58,000 bases of DNA, from positions 64,001,753-64,059,752 of the forward strand of contig CM043959.1 of the NCBI GenBank assembly GCA_014529385.2, written 5' to 3'. This DNA is from Adiantum capillus-veneris (taxonomy: Eukaryota > Streptophyta > Polypodiopsida > Polypodiales > Pteridaceae). The notes below the pieces were generated by a model, which saw nothing but the letters and a program-made list of their open reading frames with translations, made no database searches and was not told the origin of the DNA. The position numbers and the translations under genes are program-made. This document shows positions 46,444 to 58,000 of the stretch, one piece after another (position 1 is the stretch's first letter; each line of letters starts with the position of its first letter).

Positions 46444-47743
46444 TTACTTACATGAGATAGCTGCCCTTTGATAGATCTTTGGTAGATCCTTTGGTAGAAA
46501 GCGACTCAAATAGGGCTTCAAGCGATAACCATTTACCTTCCTAGATTGCTCTTTCCCATTCAAATCTATAAGTTGATAGTAACTTGAATTGAAAGCCTTC
46601 CTAACTACGTATGGCCCCTGCCATCTAGTTTCAAATTTGGCATCAAAACGATTATCGAGTCGATTGTCATACCTTAGCACAAGATCTCCTTCATTGATGC
46701 CTTTGTCCTTTAGTTTCTTGTCAAGCTTCTCCTTTTCCTGTGTAGCTTTCCTCTTGTAGCACTCGTATGCTGCTTCTCTTTTCCACTCAAGCTCAGCTAA
46801 GGTAAGAATTTGATCCATCCATGCTTCTTGATCATTTTGTGTTGCTTTGCCATGAATTCGCATTGTTGGAATGTTGAGCTCAATTGATTGTAAAGCCTCT
46901 TGACGATAGACCAAGTGAAATGGTGTGAACTCTGTGGCTTCCCTATATGTGGTTCGATACGCCCACAAGGCACCATCCAAGAAGACATCCCACAACTTTG
47001 TCTTATTTTTCACCATCTTTCTAATGATGCCTGCAGTGACACCATTAGCTTTTTCTACCAAACCATTTGATTGGGGATAGTAGGGTGTATTGTGACGATG
47101 TAGAATGTGAAGTTCTTCACAGACTTCTGTGAGCAAGCCCTTTCTAAACCCTGGACCATTATCATAAACAATCTCCAAAGGTGTGCCAAATCTACAACAA
47201 ATGTGAGTGTAGACAAATTTGCTCACTGTCCTCTCATTTACCTTTGCCACACTTTGTGCTTCCACCTACCTAGTCATATAGTCTACAACCACTAGAATGT
47301 AGAGTTTACCATTTTTTATCCTAGGTAGAGGACCCACAACATCAATGCCCCACTTTTCAAAGGGTCCATTTGCAAGTATGATTTGCCTTGGACCATAAAC
47401 CAATCTTCTATTCCCATTTACTTGACAACTGTGACAACTTTTACACCAATGTTGGACATCCACATGCAGACTTGGCCAAAGATACCCCCGCAAGCAAAAT
47501 CTTCTTCACAGTTAACTCTTGGGCAAAATGACCACCACATGCCTCTTCATGCAAACCTTTTAGAATAGATGAAATTTCCTTGATAGTTGGTACTCTTCTG
47601 CACACTTGATCCTTCCCTCTTTGATAGAGGGATCCTTCTAGGAAGAAATACGCGATTGCCTTCTTCATTAGTCTCCTCCTCTGAGCCTTCATGAAGTCTT
47701 GTGGAAACTCACCCTCCAAAATGTAGCCAATAATGGGAGTCAA
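46444..47743 (-). pseudogene. Copy C integrase
   Basis: Three frames read in order. At 47743-47441 is the start, with HEEACGGHF; at 47493-47266, CKSCHSC and WGIDVVGPL (first Asp). At 47265-46444 are DNGPGF (second Asp, intact) and NGLVEKANG (Glu), then the C-terminal RWQGPYVV domain, unbroken to the stop. The full DDE triad is present, unlike copy A. Frameshifts near 47450-47490 and 47265 make it a pseudogene. Confidence 0.88.
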
Positions 47744-47973
47744 TGACTCTAATCCTTGGTATCTTGGTTGCTTGACAGTTGTGCTGCCACCATGATGACC
47801 TACATTTCTTTCTCAACACATGTAACTACTTGTTGTGCAAGTAAATCGGCATGTTCATTTTGTTTCCTAGGAATATGATATAGTTTCACTTCTTCAAACT
47901 GATTAAACAATCTATGAATGGAATGAACTTTTGTCCTTAGGATTTCATTCTTGCATGCCAAAATGCCTAAAAT

Positions 47974-48543
47974 CTACTTCATAATGAAAAGTGCATCCTC
48001 TTTTACCATGAGACGGTGTATACCTTGGCCAATGCATATCTTTAAACCATGAAGTAGTGTGTCGTATTCTACTTCATTGTTGCTAGTTGAACTTGGTAGA
48101 TTGACCTTCTCTTTCATGACCACCTCTCCACTTGGGTTGAGCAACACTAGCCCTCCCCTTGCTTTTCCTGTGGCTCGTCGAAAAGATCCATCAAAGAACA
48201 AGGTAAAATCATTAGGAATACTTTTAGGTTGTGGCAATGGTAGGGTCTTTACTTCAGGCACCTTAATTTACTTCTCATGTACTCTATAAGTGAGAATCCC
48301 TGCCAATTGTGCACGCACACTATCTTCTACCTTGAAAGAGTATTGAAACTCTTGCAACTCCATAATCCACTTTGAGATCCTAGTACTAAGATTCATTTGA
48401 GATGACACCCAAGGGAACAAATTCTCTGCGGTGAGGATTACAAAAGGTTTTGGTAGCAAGTAGGATCTAAACTTTCTCACTGCAAACATGAGAGAAATCA
48501 TCATGAGTTCTGTCTCCGTGTAGCCTCTCTCCAAATCATTCAT
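47974..48543 (-). pseudogene. Copy C RNase H domains
   Basis: 48543-48268 continues the gypsy RNase H/connection (RGYTETELMMISLMFAVRKF). 48261-47974 is the second RNase H, with FFDGSFRRATG, where DGS is the usual form (copies A and B have DGD), and NNEVEYDTLLHGLKI, where Glu-Ala is changed to Glu-Val. Stops at 48268 and 47974 and a frameshift at 48540 separate the pieces. Confidence 0.82.
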
Positions 48544-49823
48544 GACCCTACTAGAAAAGTAGATGGTCGCATCCTGGTACTGTGTGGATCTTGTTGTAGC
48601 AAAACCGCACCAATTGTTTCTTTCCCAACACTAGAGCTAACAAATAATGTGTATTCCCAACAAGGAGGCATGAGTGTTGGTAGCTCTGACAGGATGACTT
48701 TAATGTTACAAAAGTACTCTTCAAGCTCATCAGACCATGCAAATTCTACTTGTTGTGTCAAATTTTTCAAAGGATGAAGAAACTCCGAAGCTAAGTGAAT
48801 AAAACGACACATATACTTCACCTTTTGAATGAATGAGATGATCTCTTTGAGATTCTTGGGTGATGGGAGCTCAATAAGAGACTTTGCCTTTGAAGGATCC
48901 ACCTCAATGCCTTTATAGGAAACCTTGTGACCAAGCAAGATCACTTCATCCTCACCTATGTGACATTTGTCGGGGTTGAGTTGACCTCCCATGTCGTAGA
49001 GCTTCTTTAAACCTTCTTCTACCCTTTGTAGATGCAATGATTTTGAGCTATAAATGGAGAAATCATCAATGACCACCCTAATCGACTTTCCAAACAATGC
49101 TTGAAATAACGTGGTCATGAAACGTTGGAATGTTGCAGGAGCATTTGTGAGACCAAATGGCATGACTCTAAAAGCATAACAACCCCAAGGAGTGATAAAG
49201 GTTGTTTTCAATTGATCCTCCAATACAATCCCTATTTGAAAGTAACCTGAGTAGCCATCACACACAGTGTACTTCTCATGACCAGCTACCTCATTTAGTA
49301 TCTCATCTTGAAATGGGAGGGGAAAGTGATCTCTTTTTGTTGCCTCATTGAGTGGACGGTAATCCACACACACCCTCCCCTTGCCGTTTTTCTTGGGAGT
49401 GACAACAACGGAAGAGACCCACTCTGAATTCTCCACTCGATAAATGAGACCTACTGCTAGAAGCTTTCTTACCTTCTTGAATAAAGCCTTCTCCTTGATG
49501 ACTCCTAGCCTTCGTAGCTTCTGAGCCTTACATGTGGCCTCTGGCTTCAACTCAATTTTGTGTTGAATAATATCTACTCCACGCACATCGGTGTAATATT
49601 TAGCAAAAAGCACAAGAAATTTTCTTAACACACCTTTGAACTCCTCTCTTTCATCCTTTGTAAGTGTTGTAGACAACATACCTTCTAGCATTCCTTCATC
49701 TTCCACTTCTTGGTTCTCTTGGGAACCTACCTCTTCCAAACCTGGGCAAGAGGTCTCTTGGTTGTTTGGCAGAAGTGCTATCGGTCCAGCCTTCCTCCGT
49801 CTCACTTTGTGATGATTCTTCAT
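48540..49823 (-). pseudogene. Copy C protease-RT linker and reverse transcriptase
   Basis: The best preserved RT of the family in this window. ENSEWVSSVVVTPKKNGK and CVDYRPLNEATKRDHFPLP form the N-terminal fingers, then MPFGLTNAPATFQRFM, then VIDDFSIYS with both catalytic Asp residues. The two TAG codons seen in copies A and B are sense codons here (Tyr and Gln). The upstream join to protease is broken by a deletion of about 80 bp near 49770, so Gag and RT are out of frame. Confidence 0.9.
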
Positions 49824-51622
49824 GGAGCTCCTCTTGGTGTTGCTCCTTCATGTCGAAGACAAAATTCTTATGATTGTCATTTCTGCAAATTAGCTTTCCA
49901 CTCTCCCAATCCTGCAAAGCTCGCATTTTCATTAGCCACGGTCTTCCTAGGATAAATGGGTAACCATTTCCTTTGGTAGACATGACATAGAAATCCACTG
50001 CCTTCTTAATGCCAAAGACCTCCACAAAAACATTTTTACAAATGCCTACGGACCTAGCCTTGCTATTGTTTGCCATCTTGAATTTAATTTCAGGTGTCTC
50101 ATGGATGTGCATGCCTAGTCTTTGCATGAGTCCCTCTGTCATGATACAAATTTATGCGCCCCCATCCACTAGACCTTTCCTAACCAATCTTCCTTTGATG
50201 TAACAATCTAGCATAGGTGTAATATCCTCATTCATTTCAGCTTGTGCATTTTTTTACAACAGGCACACTCTCTTTTAACTTTCTCCTAGTGCTAACTACC
50301 TTTGTTAAATCCCTTCTAACTTGTGGACATAATGCAAGGAATTGAGGCCATGAGATATCAGGACCCTTACCTCTCATGTCTTCCAACAGGTTGTATGGAG
50401 CCATACCATGTTCAAGAGGGAAGTCTTGGAGATTGATACGACGTCGAGTCCTTTTAGCTTCCTTGGTCTCCTTAGCCTTCTTGCCTCGTCCATCGTCACT
50501 CTGTGATGTGACAGCTTCTTTCTCTTTACATTTTCCTCGGCCACGCTTAATGACATTTGCTTCCATGTCAACCTCATTTGAATTTGTGACGTCTACCACA
50601 TGCACATTTGGATCTGGCAAAGGTGGAACTCCTTCTACCCCTTGTGGAGGTGGTCTTGGTCCATTTGGTCTTTGTAGAAGCCTTGGTTGTTGACCAGTTC
50701 CTTTGCCTGCATTCATCACTGGGTAATTCAAGTTAGGTCTCCTTGGCTCCCCACGGGGCCAAGGACAATTATACATCCCATGTCCAGACTCACCACAATT
50801 CCAACATTGCAAGACTCTCCTAGGTCATGAATCTCGCTCTTCAGACTTCTTTGCTTGTCCCTTTGGACCTACAACTTGTGCAAGGTGAATTGACAGGCTA
50901 CTTAAAGATTCATTTAACTTCTCAATCACTTTCGCCGTTACCTCAGGAATCTCCCTAGATGTTGATGCTTGTGACTTACGTTTGGGTCTAAGACCTTCTA
51001 TTGGAACCTCCCCCCGTAAGCACTTGAGTTTCCTATATTTCTCAGAAGCCTTAGTTTCAGCTGCATCAAAGGTAGCAGGTGCACCGGCCTCAACTTCTAC
51101 CTTAAGTGCATGAAAGAGTCCGGATATGAACCTCTCCTTCTTTAGAAATTCTGCACCATCACCAGGGTTAACAACATTTTGTATCCATAGAGCCCAAAGA
51201 CGTAGAAACTCTTTCTTGTACAAGTAGTAGTCATCTAAGTATTTTTGCTTATGAGAAACAATGTCTTGCCATAGTTTTGGAGTGTTTTGGGGATCAAAGA
51301 AGTATTTCTTGAAACAATTCAAAACTTCTGTGTAATTCCCCTTAACTTCCTCAGGCAAAGAGTGAAACCAAGTGCTAGCATCTTTCCTAAGGACCCCCTT
51401 AAACATTTCTACATGTTCTTGATCAGTTACTATCCTTTTGATACGGCAAGACATCTTGAAATTCGCTAAAAATAATTTTGCATCCTCTCCAGGATATCCA
51501 GACATTTGGTGTTGGGTCTCCATTGAATTGATTTCAAAGTGACAAATATTTTTGTTTTTTCTTTCTTTAAAAGATTTACACAATAATATTTTGTTTTTTC
51601 TTTCTTTAAAAGATTTACACAA
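49696..51622 (-). pseudogene. Copy C Gag-protease
   Basis: 51622-50825 holds the capsid core (ASTWFHSLPEE, YTEVLNCFKKYFFDP, ERFISGLF). After a stop at about 50825, 50812-50237 has the knuckle CWNCGESGHGMYNC and the linker GMAPYNLLEDMRGKG. 50142-49696 has the protease after its active site, with ILGRPWL. At the active site the codons give LVDGGA and then a TAA, so the catalytic neighbour is Gly, not the Arg of copies A and B. The N-terminal residues before MET are a repeated low-complexity artefact. Confidence 0.88.
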
Positions 51623-52148
51623 TCTACAACAAAATAAAAATATTCACATCAAATGACCTATGATAATCAATAAGAGGTAGGATGACAGGGTTTGGTGACG
51701 CAAGAATTTCTCCTACTCTCTGGGCACCGAACATGAACACCATACTTGTTGAAAATGGATTTTTCTACTAATTGCAATGTTTACTCTAATGTGTGGAGTG
51801 AAATAGAAGGGGAAAACCTCTATTCTTGGGCCATTATCCATGGTCTATGCATGCCCTAATTCTTAGAACAAAACAAAAATATAGACGTCCAAACTAAGGT
51901 CGTACTTAATGAGAGGCAAAATAAAAGGATTTACTGAAGCATTTATCTTGGCCAACCTAAGAGGACCTAAATTCTACAAATTACACGTTGAAATTGTAAC
52001 TTAGTACTAACAATTATGTGTACCTTTTGCCTTGAAATGGGAATGAAGGGATCATACAAATTCTCGTGATTCATGCAAACTTCTTGACTATGCTAAAGGT
52101 TGATCCTACACAAAAATACACAAGCCGACCTCAGTGGGGACACCAATT
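51623..52148 (-). other. Copy C leader and primer site
   Basis: Leader related to that of copies A and B. The primer site at 52129-52145 (minus TGGTGTCCCCACTGAGG) differs from the A/B site at two positions and lies three bases from the LTR. No gene seen. Confidence 0.75.
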
Positions 52149-52323
52149 TGAGGCGGTCTGGGGCGGGCCACAAGAAGAGTGGCCTCTAAGCACCCTTCTA
52201 GGTTTCCATGCTACTCAATTGGGTTGGGGTTGGAAAAAAACAACAAACACACACACAAACCCGCAACCTAACCCTACACAAATTTGGGGCACCACCTAGT
52301 TTTGGATGTGAACTAGGACGTGT

Positions 52324-52372
<49 letters not shown>

Positions 52373-54680
52373 GTGCTTGTTGCATAAATACCTTCTTACA
52401 AATCTGTCATGACCAATCAAAGTGAGATTAGTATCTGTTCAACATAGCTTGAGTAAATAACACCACAACACATCACAAGAAAAGCCACCCCAATCACTGT
52501 CTTAAGGCCAGGGGAGTCCTCTCCACCCTGTCACCCTCTTACAGTATGTGGGATTTATGGCTAAATTGATAACAACACCCAAAGACAAGCTATCAAGAAC
52601 TTAAATAAAACACCAAGATACTTACACATCATTGTTGTCCATGACTTCACGTTGGAAGAGAGACAAAGTATCCATGTTTAGTCCAAATCCACCCTCCCTG
52701 ATTCAGCAAATGTTGGGCTTACACTAGTAGGAGAAATGATAGATTTCCTACTCTCAATTGAATTATCACTCTCTCTTACAATGGCATAGAGCTCCCTTGC
52801 TAATCGCCCCTAATACAACACATACATATGCATAAGCCAATGAAATTACACTCAAGAGCTCCTTCTCAAGAGGCTGAGCTTGGCTTCTCAAGCTATAGCA
52901 TAGTGCTCTTGCTTATGGCTTACCCCTTTTGTGCTAGCTACACCCTCCTTTTATAGCAATTTTGAGGGCTAGGGTTACTCCTCTAACCATGGTTGGGTTA
53001 GATTTTCAGCGCTTATCTAATTTCTTTTGCTTGGAATTATCAAGAAGTTGGTGGGTATAGATGAAGTAAAGAGAGAGGAGAGAAGTGGAGGTGATAGGAC
53101 GTTTCATAGTAGGTTAGTGTTAGTAAATTAGTAGAGTTAGTGTTTTTATTGATTTACAAATGGAATTGGATATTTACAATGGGAGTATCCATGTAGGATA
53201 CAAACAAGGAAGAAAAAACGCTTAATAGGTAAGAAAATATGGATTTCTTACAATGTTGATGCTCCAAGTGTCTTGAGTAGGGTCAATTTTGACGCTTGTT
53301 GACGGTCCACTAGCTTTGACGGTACATTTTTTCTCCACTCTTGACCTTCCTTGGGAGCCAAGGTAATTGAATATGAGTAATCAATCACCATGATGTTGTC
53401 TTTCAAGAGAAGAGGCTGAATTTTGTGGTTTATTTGATAGATATGGGTAATGTGGAGGAGGAAAAATGAGACTAGGTGGTCAATTTTTGGAATGGAAATG
53501 TGTGTAGGAGACATGAGTTCACCATGGTTTCTCTTATTCTTCAAGGTTGAGAAGAAGGTGAATAGGGTGCACAGAGGAGTGGGGAGAGAGGTAGGGATGA
53601 TGAGTGGAGAAGTGTGTGTGAAAGAGGAAAATGATAAAGTGGAAGAGGGAGTGTGGCTGCATAGCATGGGCAAACTGGGGTCCACCAATAAAATCATAGC
53701 GCACAGCTCGTAGCTCAAAAAAATATGAAAAATGTGAAGGCAAAAGTTCAGCCCACAAGCTACAACTTTTTTTTGTATCACCTTTTCAAATTCGGAGAGC
53801 AAGTGATCTTTAAAAATTCAGCAAAACCGACTGTCTTTTCCCACTGCACAGAGTGCTTGTGGGGTCCTTCTTTGGATGATTCTTTTGAATGCCTCCAAGA
53901 GTGAGCCCTCCATAGTGCATACATGCATACCACATACCCTTGACCTTATTTGGTAGGTCTATAATTGAAGATATTGTTGAGATCATGATATAAATGAATA
54001 GTACAACTAAGAAATCAAACATTGAAGGGTCTAAAAAAATATGTACATGTCAAATATAAATAATATAGGTGGAAAAAATATAAAAGAGTCAAAATAAATA
54101 AGTATACCATAAAAAGATGAATATTTTTGGTGTTCTAAGTTATGAGAGTAATAGAGAATAGATGTAGAAAAGAAAAAATCACAATAGTGAAAAAAATATA
54201 CACATAAATAAAACTAGTTTTTTTGGATTTTTGTTGGGATGGAGTTACACCAAAAATAAGAGAAGCTTCCATGAAATTATTTCTTTATGGAATAAAGAGT
54301 ATGCAAAATGGTAAGAAAAATTGTGGTCATGGTGAGTCAATGTACATAGCATAAATAACACACACCTAAGTAGAAATATTTAAATAAATACCAAAATAAT
54401 TATGAAAAATCCTTATATTTAGGCTCTATATACAATGAAATATTTACACACAAAGAGGCTATAATATATCTTTTTTTTAATTATTATTTTTTTATTTTCT
54501 TTTGCTCAACTAGCCTAGTGACTAGCTAATTGAGGGTTTTTAAGAAAATATGGGGAAAGTCTCCTAACTCACACACGCCTATGTACAGTGAAATGGTAGG
54601 GATAGCCACACTGTTTGGGTGATTTTGGTAGGGTGAGGTAGCTCACTATGGAAATTTGGATAGCCAAAAAACGGCTATCA
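52149..54680 (-). repeat. Copy C 5' LTR (2532 bp)
   Basis: Same ends as the other Tat LTRs; (GA)n of about 45 bp at 52325-52370. Confidence 0.92.
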
Positions 54681-54684
54681 CTAC

Positions 54685-55489
54685 TAATAATATGTTTGCA
54701 GATTATGTTATCACAGAAGAAGATGCCATAATTGATGGTTTTTTGGCCCTATATAAAGGAGATGGTTATTACATTATAGAAGAACTTATTGATGTGTATA
54801 ACTCTTTAGAGGGGGTTCCAAATGAGCCTTTACAATGCTATGATGGATTGCTAAGTAACATGAATGCAGATGAGAAAGCAGAGGACGACATTGATGAGTT
54901 TGAAGATTGTCTAGTTCATGACGGTTGTGAGCAGGTTATCCATGGAGATTCTACTTCTATGCTTATATAGGGATTGCAAGAGGAGATAACTCCTACATTT
55001 TTTATGAATGTTGATATTTTGAAGAGTTATTTTCCGGAGGATTCTATGGATGAAGATTTACAAGCTAAATTTATTTTCCATGATCAAGCTAAACTTCCTG
55101 AGGGTAAAAATTCCTATGATGATACAGGTCCAAAGAGTCCCTAGGTTTCTCGTAATGGCTATGAAGCTAGAGGGGGTAATGATGCTAAATCATCCTTAAT
55201 CCTTCAAAAAGTTTACAGGGTTTTTTATTTCCTTGGATAGTATGCCAATTATGGTAGGATTTGGATGTTATTTTTTCTAATGATGCTTATGTTGGTATCT
55301 TGGCTGTCAATAAAAGGGAGTCAGAACTCTTTCATGCTTTCTGGCAACGAGCTTAAGTTGCCAAAAGTTTATGGGATGTGGGTGCTGCACTATGCTTCAG
55401 GTGATGCTCTAGTATATTGTGGGACCCATCAATGCTATGTTCTCTTTATGGTATTTGATCCAGGAGATTTTAAGGATCTTCAAAAGTAG
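54685..55489 (+). pseudogene. D second ORF, 3' part (unknown protein)
   Basis: One frame runs from the copy C boundary to 55489, broken only by TAG codons at 54968-54970, about 55142 and about 55238. It is very acidic at first (DEKAEDDIDEFEDC), then more mixed. A C-terminal stretch ALVYCGTHQCYVLFMVFDPGD has a folded-domain look. I do not recognise a family. The near absence of frameshifts over 800 bp suggests a formerly constrained protein, perhaps a captured host sequence or an element-specific accessory protein. Confidence 0.45.
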
Positions 55490-56217
55490 GTTCAATATGG
55501 ATGGTTACTTGTGGATATGCATTTTGGTTGCATGCTATTTGATCCACGAATAGCACGCGTGCACATAAATGTTTAATATTGAAAAATACAGAAAATGTAT
55601 GCTCATGTGGATATTATGTTGCTCCACTATTGGAGCGATTTCTTATTATCCCATTTGATCCTGGGAGCTATTGAAGTGCAGCTTGCAGATTCAAGGATAT
55701 CAATCATTTTCTTGTAGCAGGTTACTTGGCACTAGGTTTTGTTTTTGGATTTATGCTATCAAGAAAAGAGTTTTGGATTTTGTGGTCAGTAATCTTATAT
55801 GGCTAGCTTTCAGTTGACATCTTTGGACAATTGAAAAAGCATCTTCACATCTTTTGAGTTAGTTCTACTACCGGAACTTGAATTAAAGGACTTGACGACC
55901 ATTCCGTGTGCAGACAGAGTAAAGCATACTTGAGCATCAAGCCGTGTGCATCATTAAGTGGAGCACTTGAGTCTGGCGGGGTTCACTAAACAGGTTTTTT
56001 ATAATTAAATGCTTTGGAGACACGACATATACGGTTCAAAGATTTGCGATGGAAAACTACTAAATAAATGAGGTAGACCATGGATGATATGGTTTAAGTC
56101 TTATTTTGTTTTATATGTACTTACCAGTTATGTGATCTTGATGGCAAGCAACTTAAGGTGATTACAGTAGATATAGATTGAAGACCAGTTGGCATAGACC
56201 GGAGGCTGTGCAGGTTC
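55490..56217 (+). other. D 3' untranslated region
   Basis: No supported ORF. It ends in a purine tract next to the 3' LTR. Confidence 0.5.
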
Positions 56218-56230
56218 AAAGGGGGTGGAT
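56218..56230 (+). promoter_or_regulatory. D polypurine tract
   Basis: AAAGGGGGTGGAT, four bases before the LTR start TGTGGCTC; sets D on the plus strand. Confidence 0.7.
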
Positions 56231-56234
56231 GTCG

Positions 56235-56996
56235 TGTGGCTCTACTTCCATGATGGAAAAAAGAGCAAAGGGAAGCACAAAAAGTCTATTTGAAGCTTAC
56301 ACATTTATTGAGCAGTGGCCAGGGCTCGAGAACAAGCAAGGAGATCCAGAAAGTGTATACTTTATGTCGTTATGAAGGTCTAAGCGTAGAGATTTCATAC
56401 TTGAAGAAAAGATTTTACATGTGAAATGGGCTCTTACGACATACAAGGCAACTTGGGGAGACGAAGACATGTGGTCAGTGGTAAAAAGGAAAGTGTGTGA
56501 GAGACTCCACCTCTGCATGAGGGAGGCCGAAAACGTCTTAGTCTGTAAAATTTTTGTAAAATAGGATTTTGGTAAAAACGGGCCGCGTTGCGAGAAGAAA
56601 AACAAAGTTTTGAGAATTTTTGCGTCTTACGCAAAGAGGCTAATTCGGCACCGATTAGGAGATATTCAAGTTTTTGTACTCTGATGTATTAGCGGGGAAG
56701 AAGCCATAAGCTTTGAGCACTCTAATCCTAAGCCAAGCTTCCATAGCCCACTCTAATCCAAGCTTCCATATCCAATATAATCAAAGCCACCATAAGCCAC
56801 TCTAATCATGTAAGGAGTTTTAATAATTTAAGCAGCGGTACTGTTAATTGCCCGCTTTGGGTAATCAAGCTTCAAAATCGTGTTCAAGTTGTCAGTTTTA
56901 AGCTTTGTCTACATTAATTGTGTTTGCTTCAGCTCTCTTCCACACACCTCTCATAGCCAGAGGCCCCGCGCCTTCTCGGCTCACCTTTCGAAGACA
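56235..56996 (+). repeat. D 3' LTR (about 762 bp)
   Basis: Homologous to 42143-42931, with scattered substitutions and one fewer minisatellite unit; ends CGAAGACA. Confidence 0.8.
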
Positions 56997-57645
56997 AATC
57001 CCCCGACAACGCTCAAAACCATGAGTAACCAAAGTGCATCAAACCGTACTGCAAATGCATGCACCAATCTCCACACTCTGCATACATCATTGCAAACACC
57101 TGTAAATCTAGTACACAAATACCCGCTCTAACTGTGACTGCCACAAAATATGCTCGAGGCATACATTGTCGAGCTCAAACTGCAATCAGATGAGTCTCCA
57201 TGAACATCAAACGACATAAGGCATACATTGTATCCTCAACTTTTCGACGAATACTCTCCAGCCAATCAGCCCATATCTCCCAAACCGTTCAGGATCTGCA
57301 GAAACCTCCTTCTGCAAAGTTGTAGACCACACAAAGAACGTTGAGAATTGCAAGAATAGACCTGAAATGTGCTGTTTTTAAAGGTCAAAACAGATCATTA
57401 AAAAATTTTCAGCTGTGTACCCTAGACGTGCACGCAGTCTGAGTGACACATCTCAAAATTTAAAGATTTTGAGAAAACTTTCTACTACAAATTTAAAGAG
57501 GACAAAAAACAAGCAAGAATCATGGGAATTGGATTGAATGAAGACGTTTTGATAGGCCAAAACAGATCTACAAAAATGTGCTACAGTTTTTCCTACTTCT
57601 CCGCCTGCTTCTCTGCTGAGCTCCAATGGTGCTCCCAATCCCTGA
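56997..57645. other. Unassigned interval right of D, probable copia leader
   Basis: No supported gene. By position it is the minus-strand leader downstream of the primer site at 57646, continuing on the far side of D at 42142. Confidence 0.4.
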
Positions 57646-57657
57646 GCTCTAATACCA
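57646..57657 (-). promoter_or_regulatory. Degenerate primer binding site, initiator Met-tRNA type
   Basis: Minus strand TGGTATTAGAGC, one mismatch from the classical TGGTATCAGAGC; followed outward by an LTR-like sequence. Confidence 0.7.
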
Positions 57658-57661
57658 ATTA

Positions 57662-57705
57662 TGAGTGTGCAAATGTGGTGTGTGTGCGGAAAGTGAGAAG
57701 GGAAG

Positions 57706-57790
<85 letters not shown>

Positions 57791-58000
57791 AGTATAGAGG
57801 ATGTGGGTGGGGCTCCCAAATCTCACTGTATGAGCATAATGTGAGAATATGTGTTAGAGATTCTTATTTTTTGTATATATAAAGAATAAGGAGATAAATT
57901 TGGGCAGCCATACACCAGCTTGACAAAGACAGGCAAAGCACAGTGAGGCACACTGCCTTTACCTAACACCATGATTAAGCCAAGAACTAAAAACTGACAT
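57662..58000 (-). repeat. Partial 5' LTR of a minus-strand copia element
   Basis: Plus strand starts TGAGTGTGCAAATG next to the primer site, similar to the LTR end at 18279 (GAGTGTGCA). It contains a (GA)n array (about 57711-57787) and, on the minus strand, a TATATATA box near 57878. It runs off the window, so its outer end and length are unknown. Confidence 0.6.
57711..57787. repeat. (GA)n microsatellite in the copia LTR
   Basis: About 76 bp of GA near the primer-site end of the LTR, in a position comparable to the GA arrays in the Tat LTRs. Confidence 0.97.

Larger units (their letters stand above)
43917..54680 (-). mobile_element. Tat copy C: Ty3/gypsy element inserted in D
   Basis: LTRs 43917-46298 and 52149-54680 surround a minus-strand gag-protease-RT-RNase H-integrase interior, clearly the same family as copies A and B but more diverged. 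Flanks are CAAC on the left and CTAC on the right, a 4-bp target duplication with one substitution. The catalytic residues of RT and integrase look intact, but gag and pol carry frameshifts and small deletions. At 10.76 kb it is a full-length copy. Confidence 0.93.
42143..56996 (+). mobile_element. D: non-autonomous LTR element with a gag-like ORF and an unknown acidic ORF, split by Tat copy C
   Basis: Two related LTRs (42143-42931 and 56235-56996) flank an interior of about 2.5 kb once Tat copy C (43917-54680) is discounted. A purine tract (AAAGGGGGTGG) sits before the right LTR, so it reads on the plus strand. No protease, RT or integrase motif is present. The left flank TATCG and right flank AATCC share only the middle ATC, so a target duplication is at best degenerate. 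The LTRs differ visibly, so the element is old. Confidence 0.75.

Noticed and set aside
55265-55489. Membrane protein, from the Leu/Phe/Met-rich start
   Set aside because: The hydrophobic run follows a stop codon and is short; it is the tail of D's second ORF, not a gene of its own.

Overview
This window is eukaryotic and almost certainly from the nuclear genome of a land plant. It is built from plant-type LTR retrotransposons: Ty1/copia with initiator-Met-type primer sites, a Ty3/gypsy element of the Tat/Athila type with a second RNase H, and an Asp-tRNA-type primer site. It also has long dinucleotide microsatellites and no bacterial-style gene packing. The nesting density suggests a large, repeat-rich genome. 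I cannot assign a species, and I did not find a convincing single-copy host gene.

Layout. (1) 1-1790: 3' end of a plus-strand Ty1/copia element (RT and RNase H, then a 188-bp LTR). Its RT has lost one catalytic Asp. (2) 1791-3133: microsatellite, poly-C and unassigned DNA. (3) 3139-16913: a complete minus-strand LTR retrotransposon, here 'P1', with two 938-bp LTRs, a perfect 5-bp target duplication (AAGCT), a primer site and a polypurine tract. It encodes Gag and an aspartic protease followed by a long Trp/Pro/Lys-repeat protein, but no RT, RNase H or integrase is visible. Its leader holds about six degenerate repeats of about 280 bp, most with the palindrome GATCGCGATC. A plus-strand piece of a third element (LTR, primer site, gag) sits inside it at 8585 to about 11595. 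(4) 16919-20361: unassigned DNA, the start of a minus-strand copia element, a GT/GA microsatellite and a possible LTR promoter. (5) 20362-24519: 'E', a plus-strand Gag/protease element related to P1, cut inside its protease. (6) 24520-40544: a minus-strand Tat-type Ty3/gypsy tandem array (LTR-internal A-partial LTR-internal B-LTR) inserted into E. (7) 40549-41531: the missing second half of the protease plus W-P-K repeats, on the opposite strand, which suggests an inversion inside E. (8) 42143-56996: 'D', a plus-strand non-autonomous LTR element with a gag-like ORF and an unrecognised acidic ORF. A third Tat-type copy, 'C' (43917-54680), interrupts the acidic ORF. (9) 56997-58000: leader, primer site and LTR of another minus-strand copia element.

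How the parts relate. None of the coding regions looks fully functional. Tat copy C keeps the RT and integrase catalytic motifs but has frameshifts. Copies A and B share the same two nonsense codons, so they are copies of one already-broken template. P1 and E show no polymerase or integrase, so if they moved they depended on enzymes from another element. The most unusual material is the P1/E family (Gag-protease-W-P-K, palindromic leader repeats) and element D.
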